NCBI RefSeq assembly: GCF_036181745.1
Contig: NZ_CP108080.1
Location: forward strand, 7,381,501-7,445,500
Source of the DNA: Streptomyces sp. NBC_00259
Lineage (GTDB): Bacteria > Actinomycetota > Actinomycetes > Streptomycetales > Streptomycetaceae
DNA length: 64,000 nt
Direction of reading: 5' to 3'
Shown: piece after piece, positions 1 to 7,641 of the stretch
Position numbering within the stretch: the stretch's first letter is position 1
How the letters are laid out: the number at the start of each line of letters is the position of its first letter
Notes under the pieces: generated by a model
What the model was told of the DNA's origin: nothing
Databases searched by the model: none
Seen by the model: the letters and a program-made list of their open reading frames with translations, nothing else
Made by a program: the position numbers and the translations under genes

Positions 1-4
1 CTCC

Positions 5-24
5 TATGTTCGATATCTCGGACA
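5..24. promoter_or_regulatory. Imperfect palindrome at the left edge, possible operator
   Basis: The 20-base stretch ATGTTCGATATCTCGGACAT matches its own reverse complement at 16 of 20 positions. It is followed by about 90 bases without a gene before the dehydrogenase stop, so it may belong to a gene lying left of the window. The assignment as an operator is inference from symmetry only. Confidence 0.3.
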
Positions 25-114
25 TGGTGCGGATCGTGGGGCGGACGGCGGTACGGAGTCGTCGGAGGCCGCCACGGCCGCGCGGACAGGCCCCAGGGGC
101 GCAGGGGCACCTTC

Positions 115-1125
115 CTACGGGCGCAGGAGCACCTTCCCCGCCTTCGGGTCTCCGCTGCCGACGAGGGCGATGGCCTCGCCGAACCGCTCCAGCGGATACT
201 CGTGCGTGATCAGCGGAGCCGGATCCAGCAGTCCGATACCGAAGGCACGTACGGCGTCGGCCCAGGCGGACGACGACGCACCGAAGACGCTCCGTACCGT
301 GAGCTGGCTCAGCGAGAGCCGGACGGGATCGATCCCCGCCGCCCCCGGCGCGAACATCCCGGTCAGGACGACCCGTCCGCCCCGGCGGGCGAGCAGGCAC
401 GCGTCCTGTGCGGTGGTCGGCGCGCCCGCGGTCTCCACGACCAGGTCGTACCGTCCGGCGTGTGCCACGGCCTCCTCGGGGGCGCGGGCCTCGTCCGCCC
501 CGAAGCTCAGCGCCTGTTGGGCGCGGGACTCCCGTGGGTCGATCGCGGTCAGCACGGCGGGGGAGTGCGCGGCGAGGAGCTGCACGGCGAGCAGGCCCAG
601 CGTTCCCGCCCCGACGACCGCGATCCGCTCCCCGGGACGTGATGCCCCTGCCCGTACCGCCGCGGCGATCACCGCGGCCGGCTCCAGCAGGGCGGCGGCC
701 CGCAGGTCCGCGTCGTCGGGGAGCGGGTGCAACAGCCGGGCGGGAACGGTGAGATGGTCGGCGAAGGCACCGGGCAGGGTGAAGCCGGTCTCGTCGTATC
801 CGCGCGTGCAGAGATTGGTGTCGCCCTCGCGGCACCGCTCGCAGACACCGCACGCGCGGAATCCCTCGGCGACCGTCTTCCGCCCGGCCAGGGCCGGATC
901 GACCCCCTCGCCCACCGCCTCGACCGTGCCGGACCACTCATGGCCGGGCACGACCGGGTAGCGGACGTAGTCCGCGTCGCGATGGCCCTGGTACACCTCG
1001 CGGTCGCTCATGCAGATCCCGGCGGCGGCGACCCGGATCCGCACCTCGCCCCGCCCCGGTTCCTGCGTCTCGCGCCGGACGAGCCGGAACACGCCCGGCT
1101 CGTCGACGACGATCGCGCGGCTCAC
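115..1125 (-). CDS. Zinc-dependent medium-chain alcohol/polyol dehydrogenase
   Basis: This 336-residue cytoplasmic enzyme is predicted to oxidise a sugar or polyol hydroxyl with NAD(P)+. The GroES-like domain shows GICMSD (catalytic-zinc Cys) and PGHEW at about residues 36-65, then the structural-zinc Cys cluster CGVCERCREGDTNLC at about 91-105. The Rossmann domain carries VVGAGTLGLL near 167. The GTG at 1125 overlaps the TGA of the upstream dehydratase as GTGA, so the two are probably translationally coupled. A longer frame to an ATG at 1158 would overlap the neighbour by 37 bases and is less likely. Pairing with a sugar-acid dehydratase, a lactonase and an IclR regulator suggests an aldose or sugar-acid pathway. 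The substrate cannot be read from sequence; sorbitol, threonine and fucose dehydrogenases share this fold. Confidence 0.85.
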   Translation of the reverse strand: MSRAIVVDEPGVFRLVRRETQEPGRGEVRIRVAAAGICMSDREVYQGHRDADYVRYPVVPGHEWSGTVEAVGEGVDPALAGRKTVAEGFRACGVCERCREGDTNLCTRGYDETGFTLPGAFADHLTVPARLLHPLPDDADLRAAALLEPAAVIAAAVRAGASRPGERIAVVGAGTLGLLAVQLLAAHSPAVLTAIDPRESRAQQALSFGADEARAPEEAVAHAGRYDLVVETAGAPTTAQDACLLARRGGRVVLTGMFAPGAAGIDPVRLSLSQLTVRSVFGASSSAWADAVRAFGIGLLDPAPLITHEYPLERFGEAIALVGSGDPKAGKVLLRP

Positions 1126-2270
1126 TTCGGCGCCCTCTTCTCCCAGCCGTCGGCCCACAGGTCGAAGCGCGCCCGCTGCTGGGGGAACTCGGCCGCGGCG
1201 GCCTCGTCGAACTCGACGCCGAGGCCGGGCGCGTGGGAGACCTCGAAGTAGCCGTCCACGACCTGGGGCGCTCCGCGCACCACCTTCTTGATCTCCGCGT
1301 CCGCGAAGTCGTTGAAGTGCTCCAGGATCTTGAAGTTCGGGGTGCAGGCGGCGAGTTGGAGGGAGGCGGCGGTCAGGACCGACCCGCCGACGTTGTGCGG
1401 GGCGACGAGCACGTAGTGCGTCTCGGCGGTCGCGGCGAGCTTGCGCGCCTCCAGGATGCCGCCGATGTGGCCGACGTCGGGCTGGATGATGTCGGCGGCC
1501 TGCGACTCGAACAGCTCACGGAACTCGATCCGGTCGTGGACGCGCTCGCCGGTCGCGATCGGCATGTCGACCTTGGCGGCGACCTTCTCCAGCGCCTTCA
1601 GATTCTCCGGCGGCACCGGCTCCTCGAGCCACGCCGGCCGGAACGGGGCCAGCTCGCGCGCCAGCCGCACGGCCGTCGCGGGTGAGAAGCGGCCGTGCAT
1701 CTCCAGCATCAGCTCGGTCTCCGGGCCGATGGCGTCACGGACCGCCTCGATCAACGACACGGCGTACCGGGACTGTTCGTGGTCGAGCTCGAAGTGACCG
1801 GTTCCGAACGGGTCGATCTTCAGCGCCCGGTAGCCGCGGGCGACGACCTCCTGGGCGGCCTTGTGGTACGCCTCCGGGGTCCGCTCGGTGGTGTACCAGC
1901 CGTTCGCGTACGCCTTCACACGGTCCGTGACCCTGCCGCCGAGCAGCTGCCACACCGGTACGCCCAGCGCCTTGCCCTTGATGTCCCAGCAGGCCATCTC
2001 CACGACCGCGATGCCGGACATCACGATCTCGCCGGCGCGTCCGTAGTCGCCGTACTTCATGCGGCGCACGAGATCCTCGACCGCGAACGGGTCGGAGCCG
2101 GCGATGTGGTTGGCCTCGGCCTCGCGGAGATAGCCGACGAGTGCGTCGGTGTGACCGAGCATGCGGGTCTCGCCGACCCCGGTGAGGCCCTCGTCGGTAT
2201 GGACGAGGACGTAGGTGAGGTTTCGCCAGGGAGTCCCGACGACGTGCGTGCTGATTCCCGTGATACGCAA
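1122..2270 (-). CDS. Mandelate racemase/muconate lactonizing enzyme family sugar-acid dehydratase
   Basis: Enolase-superfamily protein of 382 residues, predicted to abstract the alpha-proton of a sugar acid and eliminate water. The N-terminal capping domain ends near WDIKGKALGVPVWQLLGG. The barrel shows RALKIDPFG, LMLEMHGRFS, WLEEPVPPE, ATGERVHDR and QPDVGHIGG, the usual metal-ligand and catalytic segments, with a His in VAPHNVGG. A TTG start at 2270 is chosen because GAGGGG lies 8 bases upstream and because the conserved fold begins LRITGIST; an ATG-type extension to 2306 lacks such support. It is close in style to galactonate dehydratase but diverges from the DgoD at 40.2-41.4 kb, so its substrate is probably a different acid. 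It is divergent from an IclR gene and coupled to the dehydrogenase downstream. Confidence 0.85.
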   Translation of the reverse strand: MRITGISTHVVGTPWRNLTYVLVHTDEGLTGVGETRMLGHTDALVGYLREAEANHIAGSDPFAVEDLVRRMKYGDYGRAGEIVMSGIAVVEMACWDIKGKALGVPVWQLLGGRVTDRVKAYANGWYTTERTPEAYHKAAQEVVARGYRALKIDPFGTGHFELDHEQSRYAVSLIEAVRDAIGPETELMLEMHGRFSPATAVRLARELAPFRPAWLEEPVPPENLKALEKVAAKVDMPIATGERVHDRIEFRELFESQAADIIQPDVGHIGGILEARKLAATAETHYVLVAPHNVGGSVLTAASLQLAACTPNFKILEHFNDFADAEIKKVVRGAPQVVDGYFEVSHAPGLGVEFDEAAAAEFPQQRARFDLWADGWEKRAPK

Positions 2271-2289
2271 GGCAGTTGCCCCTCGGGTT

Positions 2290-2317
2290 GTTCGAAATTT
2301 CGTCACACGTTCGAAAT
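2290..2317. promoter_or_regulatory. Repeated GTTCGAAAT boxes, candidate IclR operator
   Basis: GTTCGAAAT occurs at 2290-2298 and again at 2309-2317, a 19-base spacing that places both on nearly the same helix face. The reverse-complement form TTTCGAAC recurs at 2449-2456, just ahead of the IclR start. The boxes flank the divergent start sites of the dehydratase and regulator genes. IclR proteins bind such symmetric sites as tetramers; assignment to this IclR protein is inference. Confidence 0.45.
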
Positions 2318-2476
2318 CGTGGCGCGACCGTATTCAGGCAGGCGGAGGGGTGTCAATGGTTCACGCAGAAGGTGCTCGAGCCCGGGCCGTTGCCCGTCGA
2401 ACAAAGCTGTGCGTACCCTGTGTTCGCGATACCGGCCGCTGGTCGGGGTTTCGAACAAGCGGGACGGAGGCCGACC

Positions 2477-3247
2477 ATGGGACGACTGGTACCGGCGGTG
2501 ACCAGAGCGCTGGACATCCTCGAGCTGTTCCTCGAAGGCGACGGCACGCTCTCCGCGCCGGACGTCATCCGCAGGCTCCAGCTGCCGCGCACGACCGTGC
2601 ACGAGCTGCTGACCACCCTCGCCGCCCGCTCCTACGTGGTGCCCGTTCCCGAACAGCCCGGCCGCTACCGCCTCGGCGTCCGCACCTACCAGCTCGGCAG
2701 CCGGTACGCGGAACAGCTCGATCTCGCCGCCGAGGGACAGCAGGTCGCCCGGGAGATCGCCGACACCTGCGGCGAGACCGTCCATGTCGCCGTCCTCGAG
2801 GACACCGACGTCATCTACATCGCCAAGGTCGACTCCACGCACGCCGTGCGCATGGTCTCGGCGGCGGGCCGGAGACTGCCCGCGCACTGCACCTCGGTCG
2901 GCAAGATGCTGCTCGCGAGCCTGCCCGAGCCCGAGCTCGAAAGCCGGTTCGCGGGCCGGGAGTTCACCGCGATGACCCCCAACAGCATCACCGACCCGGA
3001 CGTGCTGCGCGAAGCCCTCGCCGGCATCCGGGCCCGCGGCATCGCCGTCGAGCACCAGGAGTCCAACCCGGACGTCAGCTGTGTGGCCGCTCCCGTACGC
3101 GACAGGGCCGGACGTGTCGTCGCCGCGCTCTCCATCTCCGTACCGATGATCCGCTGGAGCGACGCGCGCGAGTGCGAGCTGGCCGAGCTGGCCGCCAAGG
3201 GCGCCGCCGACCTGTCGGCGCGCCTCGGCCACCGGAGCGCCCGATGA
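2477..3247 (+). CDS. IclR-family transcriptional regulator
   Basis: Protein of 256 residues with an N-terminal winged helix-turn-helix (RALDILELFLEG ... LPRTTVHELLTTLA, residues 7-50). The C-terminal IclR effector domain includes GETVHVAVLEDTDVIYIAKV and TSVGKMLLASLPEPELE, the usual small-molecule pocket segments. The ATG at 2477 has GGAGG six bases upstream; the open frame extends upstream but lacks recognisable IclR sequence. The stop overlaps the lactonase start as ATGA. Its position between a divergent dehydrogenase/dehydratase pair and a lactonase implies it controls this sugar-acid cassette, probably through the GTTCGAAA boxes upstream. The ligand is unknown. Confidence 0.92.
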   Translation: MGRLVPAVTRALDILELFLEGDGTLSAPDVIRRLQLPRTTVHELLTTLAARSYVVPVPEQPGRYRLGVRTYQLGSRYAEQLDLAAEGQQVAREIADTCGETVHVAVLEDTDVIYIAKVDSTHAVRMVSAAGRRLPAHCTSVGKMLLASLPEPELESRFAGREFTAMTPNSITDPDVLREALAGIRARGIAVEHQESNPDVSCVAAPVRDRAGRVVAALSISVPMIRWSDARECELAELAAKGAADLSARLGHRSAR

Positions 3248-4107
3248 GCCCGATGAGGCCGATGAGATACGAGGTCGCGGTGCGGGAGCGGGCGTCCCTG
3301 GGCGAGGGCCCCACCTGGGACCCGGCGACCGGCCGGATCATCTGGGTCGACATCCTCTCCTCACGCATCCACACCTACGCCCCGTCGAACGGCCGCCGCA
3401 CGGTCATGACCGCCGAGCAGCACGTCGGCGCCGCGAAGCCGCGCGCCGGCGGCGGCCTGGTGGTCAACCTCAGGGACGGCGTCGGGCTCTACGGCCCCGA
3501 CGGCGAGCCCTTCCGCTGGCTGGTCCACGATCCGCTGCCCGGCCGCCGCGGCAACGATGCCGCCGTCGCCCCGGACGGATCGCTCTGGGCCGGCACCATG
3601 CGCTACGACGAACGCCCGGGCGGCGGAAGCCTCACCCGTGTCGCACCGGACGGCACGGTCACGAGGCAGCTCGCGGACGTCGCCGTCAGCAACGGCACGG
3701 GCTGGAGTCCCGACGGCCGGCTGATGTACTACATCGACAGTCCCACCCGCCGGATCGACGTCCTGGACCACGACGGCGGACGCGCCCTGAACCGACGGGA
3801 GTTCGCCCGCATCGAGAGCGGCGCCGGATTCCCCGACGGGCTGGCCGTCGACGCCGACGGCTGCGTCTGGGTCGCCCTGTGGGACGGGGCGGCGATCCGC
3901 CGCTACACACCGGACGGCGCACTCGACCGCGTCGTCGAACTGCCCGTACGGCGCCCCACCGCCTGTGCCTTCGGCGGCCCGGAGCTGCGCGACCTCTACG
4001 TCACCACGGCCCGCACCGGCCTGGCCCGGCCGCATCCGCTCTCCGGCTCGCTGCTGGTCCTGCCCGCCGCGGGCCAGGGGCAGCCCGGTAGGCCCTTCGC
4101 CGGCTGA
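3244..4107 (+). CDS. SMP-30/gluconolactonase/LRE family lactonase
   Basis: Six-bladed propeller protein of 287 residues that should hydrolyse a sugar lactone to the acid in the cytoplasm. The metal-site segments of the family are present: GEGPTWD (Glu, residues about 20-26), RRGNDAAVAPDGSLWAGTM (Asn-Asp), VSNGTGWSPDG (Asn) and FPDGLAVDADG (Asp). The ATG at 3244 overlaps the IclR stop; in-frame ATGs at 3253 and 3262 are alternatives. It would connect the sugar dehydrogenase and the acid dehydratase across the divergent promoter region, giving sugar to lactone to acid to 2-keto-3-deoxy acid. A second, diverged homologue lies at 43.0-44.0 kb. Confidence 0.88.
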   Translation: MSPMRPMRYEVAVRERASLGEGPTWDPATGRIIWVDILSSRIHTYAPSNGRRTVMTAEQHVGAAKPRAGGGLVVNLRDGVGLYGPDGEPFRWLVHDPLPGRRGNDAAVAPDGSLWAGTMRYDERPGGGSLTRVAPDGTVTRQLADVAVSNGTGWSPDGRLMYYIDSPTRRIDVLDHDGGRALNRREFARIESGAGFPDGLAVDADGCVWVALWDGAAIRRYTPDGALDRVVELPVRRPTACAFGGPELRDLYVTTARTGLARPHPLSGSLLVLPAAGQGQPGRPFAG

Positions 4108-4171
4108 GCGCGGCGCACGGACACGTGCTCCGCTCCGCTCCCTCCGTCCGGCGGCTCCGTCCGTTTCGCGC

Positions 4172-4191
4172 GGGTGAGTCGTATCTCACCC
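4172..4191. terminator. Short hairpin after the lactonase gene
   Basis: GGGTGAG and CTCACCC form a 7-bp stem with a 6-base loop about 65 bases after the lactonase stop. There is no U-tract, so it is a weak terminator or a leader structure of the next gene. Confidence 0.35.
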
Positions 4192-4202
4192 AGGGGCACG
4201 AC

Positions 4203-4229
4203 TTGTCTGTGCAACGAGTTGCATAGAAA
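4203..4229 (+). promoter_or_regulatory. Candidate promoter with embedded palindrome TGCAACGAGTTGCA
   Basis: A perfect 6-bp inverted repeat TGCAAC-GA-GTTGCA occupies 4210-4223. It follows a TTGTCT resembling a -35 box (4203-4208) and precedes TAGAAA (4224-4229), about 55 bases before the acyl-CoA dehydrogenase-like start. The layout resembles repressor sites of the MarR or TetR type, but no such regulator is adjacent. Confidence 0.4.
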
Positions 4230-4282
4230 GATCTGGTCCTGGCGCCCAGCCCTCGACGCCGAGCCGGAAAGGCGGACCCCTC

Positions 4283-6004
4283 GTGGCCGACCAGCTGCTT
4301 TTCAACCCGCGCACCTACGACCCGGAGCACTTCGACCCCGAGACCCGCAGGCTGCTGCGTGCCACCGTCGACTGGTTCGAGGACCGCGGCAAGCGCAGGC
4401 TGATCGAGGACTACCGCTCCCGTGCCTGGCTCGCGGACTTCCTGGCCTTCTCCGCCAAGGAGGGGCTGTTCGCGACCTTCCTCACCCCGGCCTCCGCCGC
4501 CGAGGGGAACGCGGACAAGCGGTGGGACACCGCCCGCATCGCCGCCCTCAACGAGATCTTCGGCTTCTACGGGCTCGACTACTGGTACGCGTGGCAGGTC
4601 ACCGTCCTCGGTCTCGGCCCCGTCTGGCAGAGCGAGAACGCCGAGGTCCGCCGCCACGCGGCGGAACTCCTCGCGCAGGGCGAGGTGTTCGCCTTCGGCC
4701 TGTCCGAGAAGGCCCACGGCGCCGACATCTACTCCACCGACATGCTGCTGGAGCCCGACGGCCGGGGCGGCTTCCGTGCCCGCGGCTCCAAGTACTACAT
4801 CGGCAACGGCAACGCCGCGGGCCTCGTCTCCGTCTTCGGCCGCCGCACCGACGTCGAGGGCCCGGACGGGTACGTCTTCTTCGCCGCCGACAGCCGGCAC
4901 CCGGCGTACCACCTCGTGAAGAACGTCGTCGACTCCTCCAAGTACGTCAGCGAGTTCCGCCTCGACGACTACCCCGTCGGCCCCGAGGACGTGCTGCACA
5001 CCGGCCGCGCCGCCTTCGACGCCGCCCTCAACACCGTCAATGTCGGCAAGTTCAACCTCTGCACCGCCTCCATCGGCATCTGCGAGCACGCGATGTACGA
5101 GGCCGTGACCCACGCGCACAACCGGATCCTCTACGGCCGCCCCGTCACCGCCTTCCCGCATGTGCGCCGTGAGCTGACCGACGCGTACGTCCGTCTCGTC
5201 GGGATGAAGCTGTTCAGCGACCGCGCCGTGGACTACTTCCGCTCCGCGGGACCCGACGACCGCCGCTATCTGCTGTTCAACCCGATGACGAAGATGAAGG
5301 TGACCACGGAGGGCGAGAAGGTCATCGACCTGATGTGGGACGTCATCGCCGCCAAGGGCTTCGAGAAGGACACCTACTTCGCCCAGGCCGCCACCGAGAT
5401 CCGTGGGCTGCCCAAGCTGGAGGGCACCGTCCACGTCAATCTCGCGCTGATCCTCAAGTTCATGCGCAACCACCTGCTGGACCCCGCCGAGTACGCGCCG
5501 GTCCCGACCCGGCTGGACGCGGCCGACGACGCGTTCCTCTTCCGGCAGGGACCGGCCCGCGGGCTGGGTTCCGTACGCTTCCACGACTGGCGCACCGCCT
5601 ACGACGCGTACGCGCACGTGCCCAACGTCGCCCGGTTCCGGGAACAGGCCGACGCCCTGTGCGCGTTCGTCACCACCGCCGCCCCGGACGAGGAGCAGAG
5701 CCGCGACCTGGACCTCCTCCTCGCCGTCGGCCAGCTGTTCGCGCTCGTCGTCCACGGTCAGCTGATCCTGGAGCAGGCGCACCTGACCGGCTCGGACGAG
5801 GACGTGCTGGACGAGCTGTTCACCGTGCTCGTACGTGACTTCTCCGAGCACGCCGTCGAGCTGCACGGCAAGGACTCGGCCACCGGTGACCAGCAGCGCT
5901 GGGCCCTGGCGGCCATCCGGCGTCCGGTCGTCGACGAGGACCGTTCGGCCCGGGTGTGGGAGCGCGTCGAGGCGCTGTCGGGGGCGTACGAGATGGCGCC
6001 GTAG
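4283..6004 (+). CDS. Acyl-CoA dehydrogenase family flavoprotein
   Basis: Protein of 573 residues with an alpha-helical N-terminal domain and a central segment FGLSEKAHGADIYSTDM (about 140-157) matching the family's FAD/substrate motif. A beta domain follows, then the C-terminal helical bundle (RILYGRPVTAFPHVRRELTDAYVRL, about 276-300). It is longer than the roughly 380-residue classical enzymes because of N- and C-terminal extensions, as in long actinobacterial members. The GTG at 4283 follows GGAAAGG. The reaction would be FAD-dependent alpha,beta-desaturation of an acyl thioester; the substrate is not evident, and some relatives act in secondary metabolism. It stands alone, convergent with the amine oxidase gene, and probably has its own palindrome-controlled promoter. 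Confidence 0.85.
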   Translation: MADQLLFNPRTYDPEHFDPETRRLLRATVDWFEDRGKRRLIEDYRSRAWLADFLAFSAKEGLFATFLTPASAAEGNADKRWDTARIAALNEIFGFYGLDYWYAWQVTVLGLGPVWQSENAEVRRHAAELLAQGEVFAFGLSEKAHGADIYSTDMLLEPDGRGGFRARGSKYYIGNGNAAGLVSVFGRRTDVEGPDGYVFFAADSRHPAYHLVKNVVDSSKYVSEFRLDDYPVGPEDVLHTGRAAFDAALNTVNVGKFNLCTASIGICEHAMYEAVTHAHNRILYGRPVTAFPHVRRELTDAYVRLVGMKLFSDRAVDYFRSAGPDDRRYLLFNPMTKMKVTTEGEKVIDLMWDVIAAKGFEKDTYFAQAATEIRGLPKLEGTVHVNLALILKFMRNHLLDPAEYAPVPTRLDAADDAFLFRQGPARGLGSVRFHDWRTAYDAYAHVPNVARFREQADALCAFVTTAAPDEEQSRDLDLLLAVGQLFALVVHGQLILEQAHLTGSDEDVLDELFTVLVRDFSEHAVELHGKDSATGDQQRWALAAIRRPVVDEDRSARVWERVEALSGAYEMAP

Positions 6005-6033
6005 CAGCGCGGCGGCCCCGTCGTCCGCCCGCC

Positions 6034-6069
6034 CTGACCGCGTACCGCGGCACCGCGGTACGCGGTCAG
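6034..6069. terminator. Bidirectional terminator, perfect 17-bp stem
   Basis: CTGACCGCGTACCGCGG at 6034-6050 is perfectly complementary to 6053-6069 with a nominal 2-base loop. It lies between the convergent acyl-CoA dehydrogenase and amine oxidase genes, and its right arm overlaps the latter's stop codon. It should terminate transcription from both sides. Confidence 0.8.
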
Positions 6070-7421
6070 TCGGCGGCGAGGACTTCGTGGGCCGCTCGCT
6101 CGCCCGAGCGGACCGCTCCCTCCATCAGCCCGTGCATGAGCGTCGCCGACTCCGTACCGGCCCAGTGGATCCTTCCCGCCGGTTCGCGCAGCGCGCTGCC
6201 GTAGCTCGTCAGGGCGCCGGGCGGGAAATGGGCGACCATCCCGCCCAGCGACCAGGGCTGGTCGGACCAGTCGGTCTCCAGGTATGCGGAGGGCCGGCGC
6301 GCCTGCGGGCCGAAGCGGTCGGTGAGCGCGCGCAGCCACAGCTCCCGCCGCTGCCCGGGATCCAGGCGGCCGAGCCGCACGGCCGCGGCACCGTACGCGT
6401 AGCTGCTCAGCACGCCGGGCCGTCCCGAGCGGGGAGTCTGGTCGATGGTGATGCCGACGGGCGACAGGGGCGCGAGCGTCTGCCCCGACAGCCCCTGACC
6501 CCGCCAGAAGGGTTCGGGGTACGCCGTGATGACCCGGATGATCGCCCCCGGCACCACCCGCTGGCGCAGATGGCTGTGGGCCGCGGGCAGCGGCGGGTCG
6601 AAGGAGATCCGTCCCGCCAGCGCGGGCGGGGTGGCCACGATGACACGCCGTGCCCGTACCTCGACGGTGTCGGAGACGACCCGGGCATCGGCGGCGCTCC
6701 GCCCGATCCGCCGGACCGGGCTGGACAGGCGCACCGCCGCGCCCAGCTGCCCGGCCATCCGGCGGGCCAGCTCGGGGGCCCCGCCGTCCACCAGGTGGGA
6801 TTCCGTCCTGCGGGAATCGGTGTAGTAGCCGAAGCCGCCTCCGCCCCGCGCCAGGACGAGTGCGCCCAGCAGCGAGACCTCCGCCGGATCGGCGCAGAAC
6901 AGCAGGTTCATCGTCGATCTGAGGAGGGTGTGGGCGGTGGCGGAGGGCACGTTGAGCGGGTGGGACAGCCACTGCCCGAGCGTGCGGGCGTCCCACGCCC
7001 GTGCCTGCCGCGCCTCCCACGGGGCGTCCGCCGGAAGGCGCCGTGCCATGAGGTTGAGGCGCAGCAACGCCACCCCGAGCGTGGCGAGCGCCGCCGGGCC
7101 GGTCTTGGGGATGGTGCCCCGGTAATGGTGGTTGACCCCGTCGAGACGCACGATGTGCCGGCCCTCGTCGTACTGCGGATAGACGTCCAGGCCGACCTCC
7201 CGGCACAGCTGGAACATGCGCTCCTGGCCCTTTCCCAGCCAGGTGCCGCCCGCGGAGACCACCGTGCCGTCGGGCATCTCCCGGTTCCAGACCCGCCCGC
7301 CCACCCGGTCCCGGGCTTCGAGCACCACGACCTCGCGTCCGGCTGCGGTCAGTAGTCGCGCCGCCGCCAGCCCCGCGAGTCCGGCGCCCACGACACACAC
7401 ATCCGCTGTCATCTGCTCCAC
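6066..7421 (-). CDS. Flavin-dependent amine oxidase (FAD/NAD(P)-binding)
   Basis: Protein of 451 residues with an N-terminal dinucleotide fold (CVVGAGLAGLAAARLL, then VVVLEARDRVGGR) and the C-terminal FAD-binding segment GRIHWAGTESATLMHGLMEG. Both are typical of monoamine, polyamine and L-amino-acid oxidases. It would oxidise an amine to an aldehyde with release of H2O2. A GTG at 7421 with GAGGAGG six bases upstream is the likely start; an ATG nine bases further in is the alternative. A longer frame to 7520 shows no family similarity. No signal peptide or membrane anchor is visible, so it is probably cytoplasmic. It diverges from the SpoIIE gene, and nothing adjacent indicates its substrate. 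Confidence 0.87.
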   Translation of the reverse strand: MEQMTADVCVVGAGLAGLAAARLLTAAGREVVVLEARDRVGGRVWNREMPDGTVVSAGGTWLGKGQERMFQLCREVGLDVYPQYDEGRHIVRLDGVNHHYRGTIPKTGPAALATLGVALLRLNLMARRLPADAPWEARQARAWDARTLGQWLSHPLNVPSATAHTLLRSTMNLLFCADPAEVSLLGALVLARGGGGFGYYTDSRRTESHLVDGGAPELARRMAGQLGAAVRLSSPVRRIGRSAADARVVSDTVEVRARRVIVATPPALAGRISFDPPLPAAHSHLRQRVVPGAIIRVITAYPEPFWRGQGLSGQTLAPLSPVGITIDQTPRSGRPGVLSSYAYGAAAVRLGRLDPGQRRELWLRALTDRFGPQARRPSAYLETDWSDQPWSLGGMVAHFPPGALTSYGSALREPAGRIHWAGTESATLMHGLMEGAVRSGERAAHEVLAAD

Positions 7422-7641
7422 GACCGACCTCCTCGGTGCAGCATGGCCCGCCGGGGGCCGCCGCACCCGGTGGGTGGACCGGCCGTGCGCTGCCGGGGCC
7501 CGTCCGAGTGAGCGCCCCACCGGGAACGGTCGACCGGGAACAGTCCCGCACCCCGATGCGGCTCACACCTGCCCGGGCCGGACGCCGGGCCGCGAGACCC
7601 GCCCCCTCGATCGAGCGGAACGCATATGCGCTTCGCCCGAT

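Noticed and set aside
6-114. Arg/Pro-rich open frame at the left edge
   Set aside because: No ribosome site, composition of noncoding high-GC DNA, and it overlaps the dehydrogenase gene.
4001-5866. A 620-residue open frame opposite the acyl-CoA dehydrogenase-like gene
   Set aside because: Low-complexity Val/Gly/Glu composition and no motif; the plus-strand frame has clear family motifs.
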